Shown: positions 18,352 through 27,458 of the stretch, piece by piece
Layout: the number at the start of each line of letters is the position of its first letter
Numbering within the stretch: position 1 is the stretch's first letter
From: Actinomycetota bacterium
Lineage (GTDB): Bacteria; Actinomycetota; Actinomycetes; Nanopelagicales; Nanopelagicaceae
DNA: 63,903 nucleotides
Assembly (NCBI GenBank): GCA_947463725.1
Contig: CANHRM010000005.1
Coordinates: 1 to 63,903, forward strand
Direction: 5' to 3'
Position numbers and translations under genes: made by a program
Notes under the pieces: generated by a model
Seen by the model: the letters and a program-made list of their open reading frames with translations, nothing else
Told to the model about the DNA's origin: nothing
Database searches by the model: none

Positions 18352-19323
18352 ATGAATCAGACCCTTTCTCAGATTTATCAAGGGTCAGCGCGCTTTTCCA
18401 GAGTTACGGCAGCCGTGGCTATTTTGCTATTTGCTGGCTTCCAGTTCACCAATATTGAGATCACAATAAAGGCCCAAGTTGCACTTGCTGTTATCGCCCT
18501 AGCAATAGGTATTCCGCATGGGGCAATTGATCATTTAATTACTATCCCCCGGAATTCACAGCCAAGATTCATAGCTTTTATTGCTATCTACACACTAATT
18601 GCCATCATTGCCGCACTCGCGATCGCAAAATGGAACCTGGTTGGCTTTCAACTTGTAGTGCTTATGAGTGCGTTGCATTTTGGTTTCGGTGATTCAGCAT
18701 TTGCCAATGAAGGCCAAGCAGCAGCTGATAAAAAAGGTTACTCGAAACTTGTGCTGGCTAGCTATGCAATTCCGGCTGGTTTTTTACCGGTAGTCCTGCC
18801 GCTGACTGATAAGCGAACCCTCGATGTGCTGCAGGAACTTAACCCAACTTTAATTAATTGGGCTGGAACATTTACCGAGTTGCTTAGAAATACAACTCTC
18901 ACCATTGCAGTTTGTTCAATTTTGCTTTTGGTTGTTACTAATAATTATTCGCTGACTATAGATTTAGTTTTATTACTAGCACTGTCATTTTTTGTGCCAC
19001 CATTGGTTGCTTTTGCGGTTTATTTCGGATTCTGGCATGCGATTCGCCATACCGCTCGTCTAGTTCCTAAATTGCCAAGTGCGATGCTAAAAGTATCAAG
19101 CGGTAATCCGTTCTCGAGTTTTCTTGCTGCAGTAATACCTGGTCTTTATGCAATCCTAGGAATTTTCCTGATCGGTATTTTCTTTGTTGCTAGAGGCACT
19201 ACAGATTTCTCTAGTGATTTCCTTTGGGTAATTTTGGTAATTATTTGGGCACTGACAGTTCCGCATATGGCAACCACAGCAAAATTTGACGTTAATGCTT
19301 TTAAGAACTCGCTTCGTCCATAA
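18352..19323 (+). CDS. blh: Beta-carotene 15,15'-dioxygenase (Brp/Blh family)
   Basis: 323 aa polytopic membrane enzyme that cleaves beta-carotene into two retinal molecules. The iron-binding histidines are visible in GIPHGAIDHL, ALHFGFGDSAF, FGFWHAIRHTARL and LTVPHMAT. It completes the local path lycopene to beta-carotene to retinal for the actinorhodopsin. The 3' end overlaps the convergent DUF2017 gene by 23 bp. Upstream carotenoid genes (crtE, crtB, crtI) are not in the window. Confidence 0.95.
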   Translation: MNQTLSQIYQGSARFSRVTAAVAILLFAGFQFTNIEITIKAQVALAVIALAIGIPHGAIDHLITIPRNSQPRFIAFIAIYTLIAIIAALAIAKWNLVGFQLVVLMSALHFGFGDSAFANEGQAAADKKGYSKLVLASYAIPAGFLPVVLPLTDKRTLDVLQELNPTLINWAGTFTELLRNTTLTIAVCSILLLVVTNNYSLTIDLVLLLALSFFVPPLVAFAVYFGFWHAIRHTARLVPKLPSAMLKVSSGNPFSSFLAAVIPGLYAILGIFLIGIFFVARGTTDFSSDFLWVILVIIWALTVPHMATTAKFDVNAFKNSLRP

Positions 19324-19864
19324 GTGCTTCAACTAAGGTCTCTTGTAGCCAACCTAACCAGGTATAAACCGCATAAACAGCTCGCATTGGGTCATCTGGT
19401 GCGAGCAACTCAAGATCTTCGTGTGAATTTTGATCAACTTTAAGTCGCACACCCAGCGCTAAACGAACGTCATTTAGGCCACCTAACCAGGCTTGGGCAT
19501 TTTCAAAATCAAGCGCCACATCGCCATCGGTTGCACTTAACAAAAGCATGCGCATAGACATCGCATGGGCACGTTTTTTATCTCGCAACGTGCTTTCGGT
19601 GTAGCGTCGAAATTCGGCAGCGTCTACTCCGTCTTGATAAGCGTTTGGCAATAAGCGCAGTAGAACTTCGTCATCAGGTGGTGAGTCATGCGTTGTAATA
19701 CCAACCATCGCCGCAAGCGGATCTTCATTTGCATGGTCATGTCGTTCGGCTAATATTTCGATAATTTGTTGAACTAAATTAACGAGAACCTCACGCTCGG
19801 TCTCAGCGAAATTAGCAATGTAGGTATCACTACCGTGCCTTAGAAAACCTTCGGTAGGAGTCAT
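19301..19864 (-). CDS. DUF2017 family protein (clpS-linked)
   Basis: 187 aa from ATG 19864, whose first base is the last base of the clpS stop (TAATG), so translation is coupled to ClpS. It matches the actinobacterial DUF2017 proteins that always follow clpS (Rv1332-like): FAETEREVLVNLVQQI near the N-terminus and VYTWLGWLQETLVEAL at the end. Function is unknown; linkage to the N-end-rule adaptor suggests proteolysis or its regulation. Confidence 0.88.
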   Translation of the reverse strand: MTPTEGFLRHGSDTYIANFAETEREVLVNLVQQIIEILAERHDHANEDPLAAMVGITTHDSPPDDEVLLRLLPNAYQDGVDAAEFRRYTESTLRDKKRAHAMSMRMLLLSATDGDVALDFENAQAWLGGLNDVRLALGVRLKVDQNSHEDLELLAPDDPMRAVYAVYTWLGWLQETLVEALMDEASS

Positions 19865-20175
19865 TAAATTTGATCCTCGCGAGCAAGCGTTGCCCATAAC
19901 CCGTACTCGTGAAGCCGTTGAACATAACGTTCCATTTCTTCACGTGCACCTTTGGCAACTATTGATTTACCTTCGTTGTGAACTTGTAACATTAATTCAG
20001 TAGCTTTCTCTTTTGAGAAACCAAAAACTGTCATGAATACATAAGTCACATAGGTCATTAAATTAATTGGATCATCCCAAACTACAACCACCCATGGGCG
20101 ATCAGAGCTAAAGATGGCACTAATCTCAGCAGCTGTTTCCTCAGAAACTGTTGGCTGCGGTTTTAACTTACCCAT
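19864..20175 (-). CDS. clpS: ATP-dependent Clp protease adaptor ClpS
   Basis: 103 aa. Delivers N-degron substrates to ClpC/ClpA. VVVWDDPINLMTYVTYVFMTVFGFSKEKA and LQVHNEGKSIVAKG are the substrate-pocket and Clp-binding regions (DDP/N and the HxxG segment). Usual length. It heads the pair with DUF2017. Confidence 0.95.
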   Translation of the reverse strand: MGKLKPQPTVSEETAAEISAIFSSDRPWVVVVWDDPINLMTYVTYVFMTVFGFSKEKATELMLQVHNEGKSIVAKGAREEMERYVQRLHEYGLWATLAREDQI

Positions 20176-20217
20176 AGCCCAATCATTTCATCTAATAACG
20201 CATTCCTTTGCATTGGG

Positions 20218-22047
20218 TTATCTGACGAGCACAATAAAAGGTGCTGAAGTAGATTGCGCCGAATCAGCGCTACTCAATACCAATACTCGATAGCTGAAAA
20301 CGCCTCGAATCAACTCGGTAGGGCTGAATTCAGTACTGCCAGCCAACAATGGCGCAGTAGTTAAGTTCGCCCATGCTTTGCCATCAAATCGTTGCAGCGT
20401 TACTTGTGCTCCAGCTGTTACAGGAACTGCAGATACTAAAACCTTAAAGACGGTACCAACTTTTGCCGAAGTGGGAGCCGTGAGGCTTAATCGAGGGTTG
20501 ACCGTAATTGATATTTCAGGACTTAAGCCAGCTCTACGTTCCCAACTTCCCTCACTTGTGATTCGTAAAATTCCAGACTTGGCTAAGTAAAGCGATGTTG
20601 AGAACGAGCCAGTTTCGGATGTAACTGGTTTTCCTATTTGGCGCCAAGCACTTTCATCAAACCCTTTGAATTCTAAAGAGACTGGTAACCCTGCAAGAGT
20701 TGATTTATCTTTTAGCGATGCTTGACCGGTTAAATTGATAATAGAACCATACTTAACTGCAATCTGATCTGTAGCTAGTGATAGAAGAACTTCATCGGGT
20801 GCAATTGTTAGCGCTGTGCTGCGTATTCCATCAGTGGCACTTTGTTCTTCCATGCCCATAGTCCATTCAGCCAGTCCACCAAGCCGATATTTTGCTACCA
20901 ATTGTGCGCGAGCTAAGTAACTAGCTGGATTTTGATACCAAGCAGTGCGGGTTGCAGTACAAGAAGTCGCTTGGCCGCTTGCATTATTTCCGTTATAAGT
21001 TTTCTGGTAAGTAAATGTAGCTTCTTGATATTGCTCGTTGTAAATCGGAGTAACACCGTAGGTTGATGCCAACATGGTTGCATTACGCATAATAAAAGTT
21101 GCCGCTTTAGCAGTTGTTGATACTACTTTTGAAACGTTAGCAGGGCATATGCCATCAACGTTTGTAACCCAATCTCGACCATACCCAGCTAAACCGATAT
21201 ATACCTTGGCTGCGGGCATAACCGAGATTGCATAGTTGATAGTGCGTTCGACCCAAGCAATTGGTCCAATTGGTCCTGGCTTCCCAGTTGAATAGTCATA
21301 GGTCATGATGCGTAAGCGATCTATATATTGAGCCATTTCTGCCCATGCATAAACGGTGTAACCCTTTTGTTTCTCGGTGAGTGCAAAATGAACTGGAGCA
21401 GTTATTGAAAGAGTCTTTCCTTTGGCATGCAGCGCTGCGCTCAACTCTTTCACAAATAAGACCCAATTTGGTTTCGTTGTTGGCCAAGATGCTGTGCCAT
21501 CGACAAATGCGAAACCTTCGAAATCTAAATCAATCCCGTCGAAGTTCTTACTTAAAACTAAATCCATAATTGGTTTTATTACATTAGCTCGATCACTAGC
21601 TTTGGCTAGCAATTTGGAAAGCACTAACTTGTCGGTGCCATCAGTGATGGTTGGAATGATCTTGAAACCAGCGTTACGCATTGTTGTAAGTGGAACATCT
21701 ATCGCAACACTGGGATTTCCTGGCGAGTAGAGATCCAAAATATATGGGGCTTTGGTTTTGGTGTTTAACTTCAAGGTGTACCAAAACGGCATAACTTCAT
21801 TGATTAAATCGGCATTAGCTACCGCAGTCGGCAGTGAGGTACTCATTCCGTAATATGGGATCCAACCGGATAATATTTTGCGTGGAGCAGGATCAGCATT
21901 TGCACTCGGCAAGAGTTGGGTGGCCAATGAAATCGTGATCGTTATGGCTATCGCTCGGGTAATTGCTTTAGGCAGGGCTCGGGAAATTACGGCAGCGCTA
22001 AATGAACGGCGAGTGAATGCCATCAGATTGCGCTGGTAATTCATCAT
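20218..22047 (-). CDS. Secreted glycoside hydrolase family 18 protein with C-terminal Ig-like domains
   Basis: 609 aa. A basic N-terminus and hydrophobic stretch (about residues 25-50) ending PSANADP form the signal peptide. The GH18 barrel spans about residues 57-390; the catalytic DxxDxDxE motif is FDGIDLDFE (Asp170 to Glu177), with the later MTYDYSTGKPGPIGP and GLAEWTMGMEEQ strands. The remaining 200 residues look like two Ig/FN3-type domains. It is nearest to SleL/YaaH-like or chitinase-like enzymes acting on GlcNAc polymers (peptidoglycan or chitin). Which of the first ATG codons is used is not settled. Confidence 0.88.
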   Translation of the reverse strand: MMNYQRNLMAFTRRSFSAAVISRALPKAITRAIAITITISLATQLLPSANADPAPRKILSGWIPYYGMSTSLPTAVANADLINEVMPFWYTLKLNTKTKAPYILDLYSPGNPSVAIDVPLTTMRNAGFKIIPTITDGTDKLVLSKLLAKASDRANVIKPIMDLVLSKNFDGIDLDFEGFAFVDGTASWPTTKPNWVLFVKELSAALHAKGKTLSITAPVHFALTEKQKGYTVYAWAEMAQYIDRLRIMTYDYSTGKPGPIGPIAWVERTINYAISVMPAAKVYIGLAGYGRDWVTNVDGICPANVSKVVSTTAKAATFIMRNATMLASTYGVTPIYNEQYQEATFTYQKTYNGNNASGQATSCTATRTAWYQNPASYLARAQLVAKYRLGGLAEWTMGMEEQSATDGIRSTALTIAPDEVLLSLATDQIAVKYGSIINLTGQASLKDKSTLAGLPVSLEFKGFDESAWRQIGKPVTSETGSFSTSLYLAKSGILRITSEGSWERRAGLSPEISITVNPRLSLTAPTSAKVGTVFKVLVSAVPVTAGAQVTLQRFDGKAWANLTTAPLLAGSTEFSPTELIRGVFSYRVLVLSSADSAQSTSAPFIVLVR

Positions 22048-22149
22048 AAGTCTTGTTTTCAGTTAGGGTTTGATGCGCGAGTTTTTCGATAGAGTTCAGA
22101 TCTTAACGAAATAACGCTAATACCCCTGTAATGAGAGCGAGAAACCCTG

Positions 22150-22803
22150 ATGCTGAAGAAATTAGCGGTCGAATTCTTCGGAACTTATCTTTTAGTTATC
22201 GCAGCAACTGGCGTAATTATTTCGCAAGATGTGACTTTCATTGGAATAGCAGCATCACCAGCTATTGCGGTAATGATCATGATTTTGGCACTCGGGCATT
22301 TCTCAGATGTGCATCTAAATCCGGCAGTTTCATTGGCATTTTTAGTGCTTAAGAAAATTTCCGTTAAAACATTTGTAGCCTATGTTGGTTGGCAATTAGT
22401 TGGCGCCGCATTTGGTGCCTTAACTTTGAAAGCAATCTACACCCAGAAAGTAGCCGCTCAAGTTCAAAACGGTGTTCCAGCGATGTCGCCACAAGCGACT
22501 TACTTAACTGGCTTTTTTCTGGAGTTAGCGATGACAGCTATTTTAGTATTGGTAATACTTCTAACTACTCAAGATAAGGCAAATAAGAATTCAGCGTCAG
22601 CGCCGGTTGCAATTGCACTCACAATATTTGTGCTTATTTTGATTACCGGACCAATCGAAGGAACTGGAATTAATCCAGCCCGTTGGTTTGGCCCAGCACT
22701 TGCAGGTGGTTATTGGAATAACTGGACTATTTACACAATCGCCCCACTACTTGGTGGCGCATTAGGTGCCTATGGTTTTCGCGCGCTAGCCGTTCATAAG
22801 TAG
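22150..22803 (+). CDS. Aquaporin (MIP family channel)
   Basis: 217 aa with six membrane helices. The two half-helix motifs are HLNPAVSLAF and GINPARWFGPAL, both with intact NPA, and the selectivity-filter arginine follows the second. GHFSDVHLNPAV resembles aquaporin Z types, so water or small neutral solutes are likely. The second NPA is followed by R-W-F-G-P, as usual. Confidence 0.93.
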   Translation: MLKKLAVEFFGTYLLVIAATGVIISQDVTFIGIAASPAIAVMIMILALGHFSDVHLNPAVSLAFLVLKKISVKTFVAYVGWQLVGAAFGALTLKAIYTQKVAAQVQNGVPAMSPQATYLTGFFLELAMTAILVLVILLTTQDKANKNSASAPVAIALTIFVLILITGPIEGTGINPARWFGPALAGGYWNNWTIYTIAPLLGGALGAYGFRALAVHK

Positions 22804-22850
22804 GCTAGCAATTACTTTTTTTTACAAAGCCAACCTTAAATAGGTTTTAA

Positions 22851-23132
22851 TTACTTATCTTCCGGCGCTGGTCGAAGTCCGGCGTGAATTTCTTTACAAG
22901 TTGGGCAGATCGGATATTTTTCCGGATCGCGTGAAGGTATCCACTTCTTTCCGCAAAGCGCTTTAACTGATTTACCAGTGACTGCAGATTCAACGATCTT
23001 TTCTTTCTTCACATAATGTGAGAAGCGATCGTGACCACCATCATCTTCTTGCAACTCTGGGCGAGTAAGTAGGTCACCATCGGTTTGCGTATCTTTACCG
23101 GGGCGCGAGAAGAATCCCATTCGCTGCTTCAT
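22851..23132 (-). CDS. DUF3039 protein
   Basis: 93 aa conserved actinobacterial protein of unknown function. It has a likely zinc ribbon: LCGKKW and PICPTCKEIH. ATG 23132 is chosen because TAAGAT stands exactly 6 nt upstream on the minus strand (leaderless pattern); an in-frame TTG two codons earlier has no support. Confidence 0.85.
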   Translation of the reverse strand: MKQRMGFFSRPGKDTQTDGDLLTRPELQEDDGGHDRFSHYVKKEKIVESAVTGKSVKALCGKKWIPSRDPEKYPICPTCKEIHAGLRPAPEDK

Positions 23133-23234
23133 GGTCAAATCTTACCTTGGCCGATAATTAGAGCTGCGATTAGCTGCCATCTATTCGGCTAACTGAGGGC
23201 TTTGAAGGCAATCCGCGAATAGATATGCGCGGGG

Positions 23235-23240
23235 TAGAAT
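23235..23240 (+). promoter_or_regulatory. -10 box giving a probable leaderless argF mRNA
   Basis: TAGAAT, then CTCCTA (6 nt), then the ATG at 23247. No Shine-Dalgarno is present between them. Confidence 0.6.
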
Positions 23241-23246
23241 CTCCTA

Positions 23247-24185
23247 ATGAAAGACCTACTGCGCACTGCTGATTTAAGCCGAGCTGATGTTGAGCTTCTG
23301 CTTAATACTGCTGCGGATTTTGCGGCAAACCCACTGCGCTCAAATACCGCTCTGGCAAATAAGAGCGTGGCAATCTACATGACTAAGCCTTCAACTCGAA
23401 CTCGGCTGGCATCAGAAACTGCGGTTGCACATCTAGGCGGAACTCCAATCTTTATTCGCGGTGATGAACTGCAATTAGGTCGCGGTGAAACAATTGCTGA
23501 CACCGCACGCATTATCAGTGGTTATTGCGATGCATTGATTATTCGTACCTTTGCCCAATCTGATGTTAATGAACTTGGTGCACATGCTTCAGTTCCAGTA
23601 ATCAATGGATTAACTGATGATGATCACCCGACCCAATTACTTGCGGACTGGGTAACGATTCGCGAAAACTTTGGAAGTGATATTGCCGGTCGCAAATTTG
23701 TTTATCTTGGTGATGGAAACAATATGGCTCATGCTTGGTTGACTATGGGTGCGATCATGGGCGCACATGTAGTTGCTGCAACTCCAGCGGGCGCTTGGGC
23801 TCCTGATGCAAATGTTGTTGCACAAGCAAAAGCAATCGCTGCCACAACGGGTGCAACTATCGAAGTTACTAATGACCCTGAAGCTGCTGCAAAAGATGCC
23901 AGTGTTTTATATACCGACGTCTGGATGTCGATGGGCGACCCAGAGGCAGAGCGAATTGAAAAAACTAAAGCGCTTTCACCGTTTGCTGTTTCACAACAAC
24001 TTATGGATTTATCTTCAAAAGATTCCATCTTCATGCATTGTTTACCGGCGCATCGCGAAGAGGAAGTTGCAACATCAGTTATTGATGGACCTAAATCTGT
24101 GATTTGGCGTGAGGCTTACCATCGCCGCACCACAATTCAAGCGCTGCTGTATCACTTAACTCGTGGCGAGCTACAAGGGCGATAG
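23247..24185 (+). CDS. argF: Ornithine carbamoyltransferase
   Basis: 312 aa. Forms citrulline from ornithine and carbamoyl phosphate in arginine synthesis. STRTR (residues 49-53) binds carbamoyl phosphate, DDHPTQLLAD follows, and HCLPAHR carries the catalytic cysteine. It stands alone, away from other arg genes. Confidence 0.96.
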   Translation: MKDLLRTADLSRADVELLLNTAADFAANPLRSNTALANKSVAIYMTKPSTRTRLASETAVAHLGGTPIFIRGDELQLGRGETIADTARIISGYCDALIIRTFAQSDVNELGAHASVPVINGLTDDDHPTQLLADWVTIRENFGSDIAGRKFVYLGDGNNMAHAWLTMGAIMGAHVVAATPAGAWAPDANVVAQAKAIAATTGATIEVTNDPEAAAKDASVLYTDVWMSMGDPEAERIEKTKALSPFAVSQQLMDLSSKDSIFMHCLPAHREEEVATSVIDGPKSVIWREAYHRRTTIQALLYHLTRGELQGR

Positions 24186-24293
24186 TTAGTCCTAAGTTGT
24201 TCCAACTGGTCGTTAGGCAATTACCGCAGTTCTCAAACTTACCTAGAAGGCCATATTTGAGGCTTAACTCAGGACATACTGAGGGCAAACTCA

Positions 24294-24317
24294 TGAGATC
24301 CAGAGGGTCAGATCTCA
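24294..24317. repeat. Inverted repeat between argF and pntAa
   Basis: TGAGATC (24294-24300) and GATCTCA (24311-24317) form a perfect 7-bp stem with a 10-nt loop; CTCAG/CTGAG (24268-24283) lies just upstream as a second small hairpin. There is no T-run, so it is a weak terminator at best; an operator for the transhydrogenase operon is an alternative. Confidence 0.4.
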
Positions 24318-24360
24318 GCTTTCTCGCGACATACTCCTAGGTAAGCGGTAGTTTTCACCC

Positions 24361-25488
24361 ATGTTAATCGCCGTTCCTAAGGAAATTCGTGAGGGTGAAA
24401 AGCGCGTAGCGCTCGTGCCCGATGTCATCAATAAATTGACTCGCCTAGGTCTCGATGTTGTTATCGAGTCTGGTGCCGGAATACATTCGCAAGCTAGTGA
24501 TGCTGAATTCATGGCAGCCGGTGCCAAGGTTGAAAGCGGTGATGTATTAAAGAGTGCCGATGTAGTTCTTTCGGTTCAACCACTTACTCCCGCACAGATG
24601 GCAACTCTGAAAAAAGGCGCAGTAACCATTTCATTTCTCTCAGTTGTGACTGCCGCAGATTCAATTGATGCTGCAGCAAACGCTGGTGTAACTGCGTTCT
24701 CACTCGAACTAGTGCCACGTATTTCGCGCGCACAATCTATGGATGCGCTAACTTCGCAAGCACTTTGTGCCGGTTATCGCGCAGCGATTGTTGGCGCCGA
24801 ACTTTCACCACGATTCTTCCCACTATTAATGACAGCTGCCGGCACAGTTACACCTGCTCAAGTACTTGTACTTGGCGCCGGCGTTGCTGGTCTGCAAGCA
24901 ATCGCAACAACTCGTCGACTCGGCGCAGTTGTTTCGGCATATGACGTTCGTCCATCTTCAGCTGATGAAGTTAAATCAATGGGTGCAACTTTCATTGAAC
25001 TTGAATTGGAATCACTCGCAGGTGCTGGTGGTTATGCCCGCGAGATGACTGAAGAGCGCGCAGCTAAGCAGCGCGAATTGTTGACGCCTTACATTGCAAA
25101 ATCACATGTACTAATTACAACTGCCGCTGTTCCTGGTCGCACTGCACCAAGATTAGTAACTGCCGAAATGGTTAGCTCAATGGCACCTGGCACCGTAATC
25201 GTTGACTTAGCTGCTGAAACAGGTGGCAACGTTGAAGGTTCTAAGCCGGGTGAAATCGTGATCACCGCAAATGGTGTTCATATCTGGGGCGGCAAAGATG
25301 TGCCTAGCCAGCTGCCTTTCCACGCATCTAGCCTCTATTCGCGCAACGTGGTTAATTTATTAACGCTGTTAACAGTGCCACCGGTTGAAGGCACGCAAGC
25401 AGCGTTAAACCTTAACTTTGAAGATGAAATCATCGATGGGTCAGCCGTCACTCATGCTGGATCTCGACGTGGTGGAGGGGCTAAGTAA
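24361..25488 (+). CDS. pntAa: NAD(P) transhydrogenase subunit alpha, part 1 (NAD-binding)
   Basis: 375 aa soluble domain I of the proton-translocating transhydrogenase, which drives NADP reduction by NADH using the proton gradient. VLVLGAGVAGLQAIATTRRLGAVVSAYDVR is the NAD-binding Rossmann turn; the N-terminus MLIAVPKEIREGEKRVALVP matches the AlaDH/PNT family. ATG 24361 lies 6 nt after TAGTTT (leaderless pattern). The alpha subunit is split in two, as in many Actinobacteria. In this cell the pump could turn light-driven proton gradient into NADPH. Confidence 0.95.
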   Translation: MLIAVPKEIREGEKRVALVPDVINKLTRLGLDVVIESGAGIHSQASDAEFMAAGAKVESGDVLKSADVVLSVQPLTPAQMATLKKGAVTISFLSVVTAADSIDAAANAGVTAFSLELVPRISRAQSMDALTSQALCAGYRAAIVGAELSPRFFPLLMTAAGTVTPAQVLVLGAGVAGLQAIATTRRLGAVVSAYDVRPSSADEVKSMGATFIELELESLAGAGGYAREMTEERAAKQRELLTPYIAKSHVLITTAAVPGRTAPRLVTAEMVSSMAPGTVIVDLAAETGGNVEGSKPGEIVITANGVHIWGGKDVPSQLPFHASSLYSRNVVNLLTLLTVPPVEGTQAALNLNFEDEIIDGSAVTHAGSRRGGGAK

Positions 25489-25779
25489 ATGGAACCGATT
25501 GCAATCATCTCGATTTTTGTCCTAGCGGTATTCGTTGGTTTTGAAGTCGTATCTAAAGTTTCATCGACACTTCATACTCCGCTGATGTCAGGAGCTAATG
25601 CGATTCACGGTGTAATTCTCGTGGGTGCAATAATCGTGGCTTCACATAGCAAAACTAATCTCGAACTTGGACTCTCAGTTGCTGCAATTATTTTGGCAAC
25701 AATAAACATGATCGGTGGTTTTGTCGTAACTGACCGAATGCTCGAAATGTTTAAGGGTAAGAAGAAGGAGGCCAAATAA
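25489..25779 (+). CDS. pntAb: NAD(P) transhydrogenase subunit alpha, part 2 (membrane)
   Basis: 96 aa with three membrane helices; VFVGFEVVSKVSSTLHTPLMSGANAIHGVILVGA is characteristic. It starts directly after the pntAa stop and its TAA overlaps the pntB ATG by one base. Confidence 0.94.
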   Translation: MEPIAIISIFVLAVFVGFEVVSKVSSTLHTPLMSGANAIHGVILVGAIIVASHSKTNLELGLSVAAIILATINMIGGFVVTDRMLEMFKGKKKEAK

Positions 25780-27185
25780 TGAGCACCTTCGTATATGACT
25801 TGATTGGACTTAGCGCAGGTGTCTGTTTCATTTTGGCACTTAAGGGTTTATCTTCACCGAAGAGTGCTCGTCGCGGTAACTTAATCGGTGCTCTAGGCGC
25901 AACAATTGCAACCGTTGTAATTTTCTTTTATGCGATGCCAGAGAAAAATGGCACACCAACTTCACTTCCTATTAAAAACCTGGGTTGGATTCTTGGCGCA
26001 ATGGCAGTTGGTACGTTGATCGGCGTACCTGCAGCGAAAAAAGTTCAAATGACTCAGATGCCACAACTTGTTGCTTTATTTAATGGTGTGGGTGGCGGAG
26101 CAGCAGCACTCGTTGCAATCGTTGAGTACCTAAATCTAGGTGCAGGCGCGACAACTGCTGAAGTGATTGCAACTGTCTTTACCGTAGTTGTTGGTTGCGT
26201 TTCGTTCAGTGGTTCAATCATTACCTTCATGAAGTTGCAAGAACTTATGACTACTCGCCCAGTAGTTTTCCCTGGTGGCCGTTTTGTAATTGCCGGCACC
26301 TTGGTCGCCGTTCTAGGCGTATCAGGCTGGGTGGTATCGGCTCTAGGTACAACGCCGCTACTGATTTTGGCTGGTTTATCACTGCTCTTTGGCATCTTGT
26401 TCGTCCTCCCAGTAGGCGGTGCAGATGTGCCAATTGTTATCTCACTCTTAAACGCATTCACCGGTTTAACAGTTGCAGCAAGCGGATATGTTCTTGATTC
26501 AACTCTGTTAATCATTGCCGGTACTTTGGTTGGAGCTTCAGGAACAATCCTTACTCGCATGATGGCTGATGCAATGGGTCGTTCGTTATTTGGCACTTTA
26601 TTTGGTGCCTTCACCGCAAAGCCGCAAGAAGCAACAGGTGCTGCTGAAGAACGCCCAGTTCGTTCAGGTTCACCTGATGATGTTGCAATCTTGCTTAACT
26701 ACGCTCGTCGTGTAGTTATCGTTCCGGGATTCGGATTAGCAGTTGCACAAGCACAGCACACCGTTCGCGAATTAGCAGATTTGTTAATTTCAAAGGGCAT
26801 CGATGTTGCCTACGGAATTCACCCAGTTGCTGGTCGCATGCCTGGACATATGAACGTGTTACTTGCTGAAGCAAATGTTCCATACGAACAACTTGCTGAA
26901 ATGGATGAAGTTAACCCAACATTTGCTCAGACTGATGTCGCAATTGTGATCGGTGCAAACGATGTTGTTAATCCAGCTGCCGAGACCACACCTGGTTGCC
27001 CAATTTATGGAATGCCAATTTTGCAAGTCTCGAATGCTGCCAACGTTATTTTCTTGAAGCGCTCAATGCGCCCAGGATTCGCTGGCATTGAAAACGAATT
27101 ACTTTACGATCCAAAGACCATGCTGCTCTTTGGCGATGCGAAAGCTTCGTTGACCAAGGTTGTTAGCGCGCTTAAGGGTCTGTAG
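25779..27185 (+). CDS. pntB: NAD(P) transhydrogenase subunit beta
   Basis: 468 aa. The N-terminal half is membrane domain II with the proton channel (residues 1-270); the C-terminal half is NADP-binding domain III, with VVIVPGFGLAVAQAQHTV and PVAGRMPGHMNVLLAEANVPYE. Complete by length. Confidence 0.95.
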   Translation: MSTFVYDLIGLSAGVCFILALKGLSSPKSARRGNLIGALGATIATVVIFFYAMPEKNGTPTSLPIKNLGWILGAMAVGTLIGVPAAKKVQMTQMPQLVALFNGVGGGAAALVAIVEYLNLGAGATTAEVIATVFTVVVGCVSFSGSIITFMKLQELMTTRPVVFPGGRFVIAGTLVAVLGVSGWVVSALGTTPLLILAGLSLLFGILFVLPVGGADVPIVISLLNAFTGLTVAASGYVLDSTLLIIAGTLVGASGTILTRMMADAMGRSLFGTLFGAFTAKPQEATGAAEERPVRSGSPDDVAILLNYARRVVIVPGFGLAVAQAQHTVRELADLLISKGIDVAYGIHPVAGRMPGHMNVLLAEANVPYEQLAEMDEVNPTFAQTDVAIVIGANDVVNPAAETTPGCPIYGMPILQVSNAANVIFLKRSMRPGFAGIENELLYDPKTMLLFGDAKASLTKVVSALKGL

Positions 27186-27237
27186 GACTTAGGCTTTAAA
27201 AACTTCGATTAGGACGCAAAGTTTGGATCTGGGTTTG

Positions 27238-27288
27238 GATCTTGCTAGGTCGACTTAATCTCGTTCCGATCTGGTTACGTCGACTTAA
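27238..27288. repeat. Two 21-bp direct repeats, 30 bp apart, between pntB and the pirin gene
   Basis: GATCTTGCTAGGTCGACTTA at 27238 and GATCTGGTTACGTCGACTTA at 27268 differ at three positions; a partial third copy (GATCTGGGTT) is at 27226. The 30-bp period is close to three helical turns. Otherwise the 27186-27458 gap holds only a weak hairpin (CACGA/TCGTG, 27323-27338). Confidence 0.5.
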
Positions 27289-27458
27289 AAGAAAGAGCAA
27301 AGTCTCCTTAAACCAATCGTTCACGAAATTTATCGTGGGCTTTTAGTAGTTTTTTGAAACCGAAAGCGCTAACGACATTGTTCAAGCGGGCGTGGGTTTG
27401 ATTCGAGTTGCGAGATAGTTGAAGGTTCAACTATTCTTAGCGCAACAAAGGAGCTCAA

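Noticed and set aside
20378-21730. Plus-strand ORFs inside the GH18 gene
   Set aside because: Antisense shadows of a complete, motif-bearing gene.
27323-27345. Terminator after pntB
   Set aside because: Five-bp stem with GGCTTTT only; too weak to list as a feature on its own.
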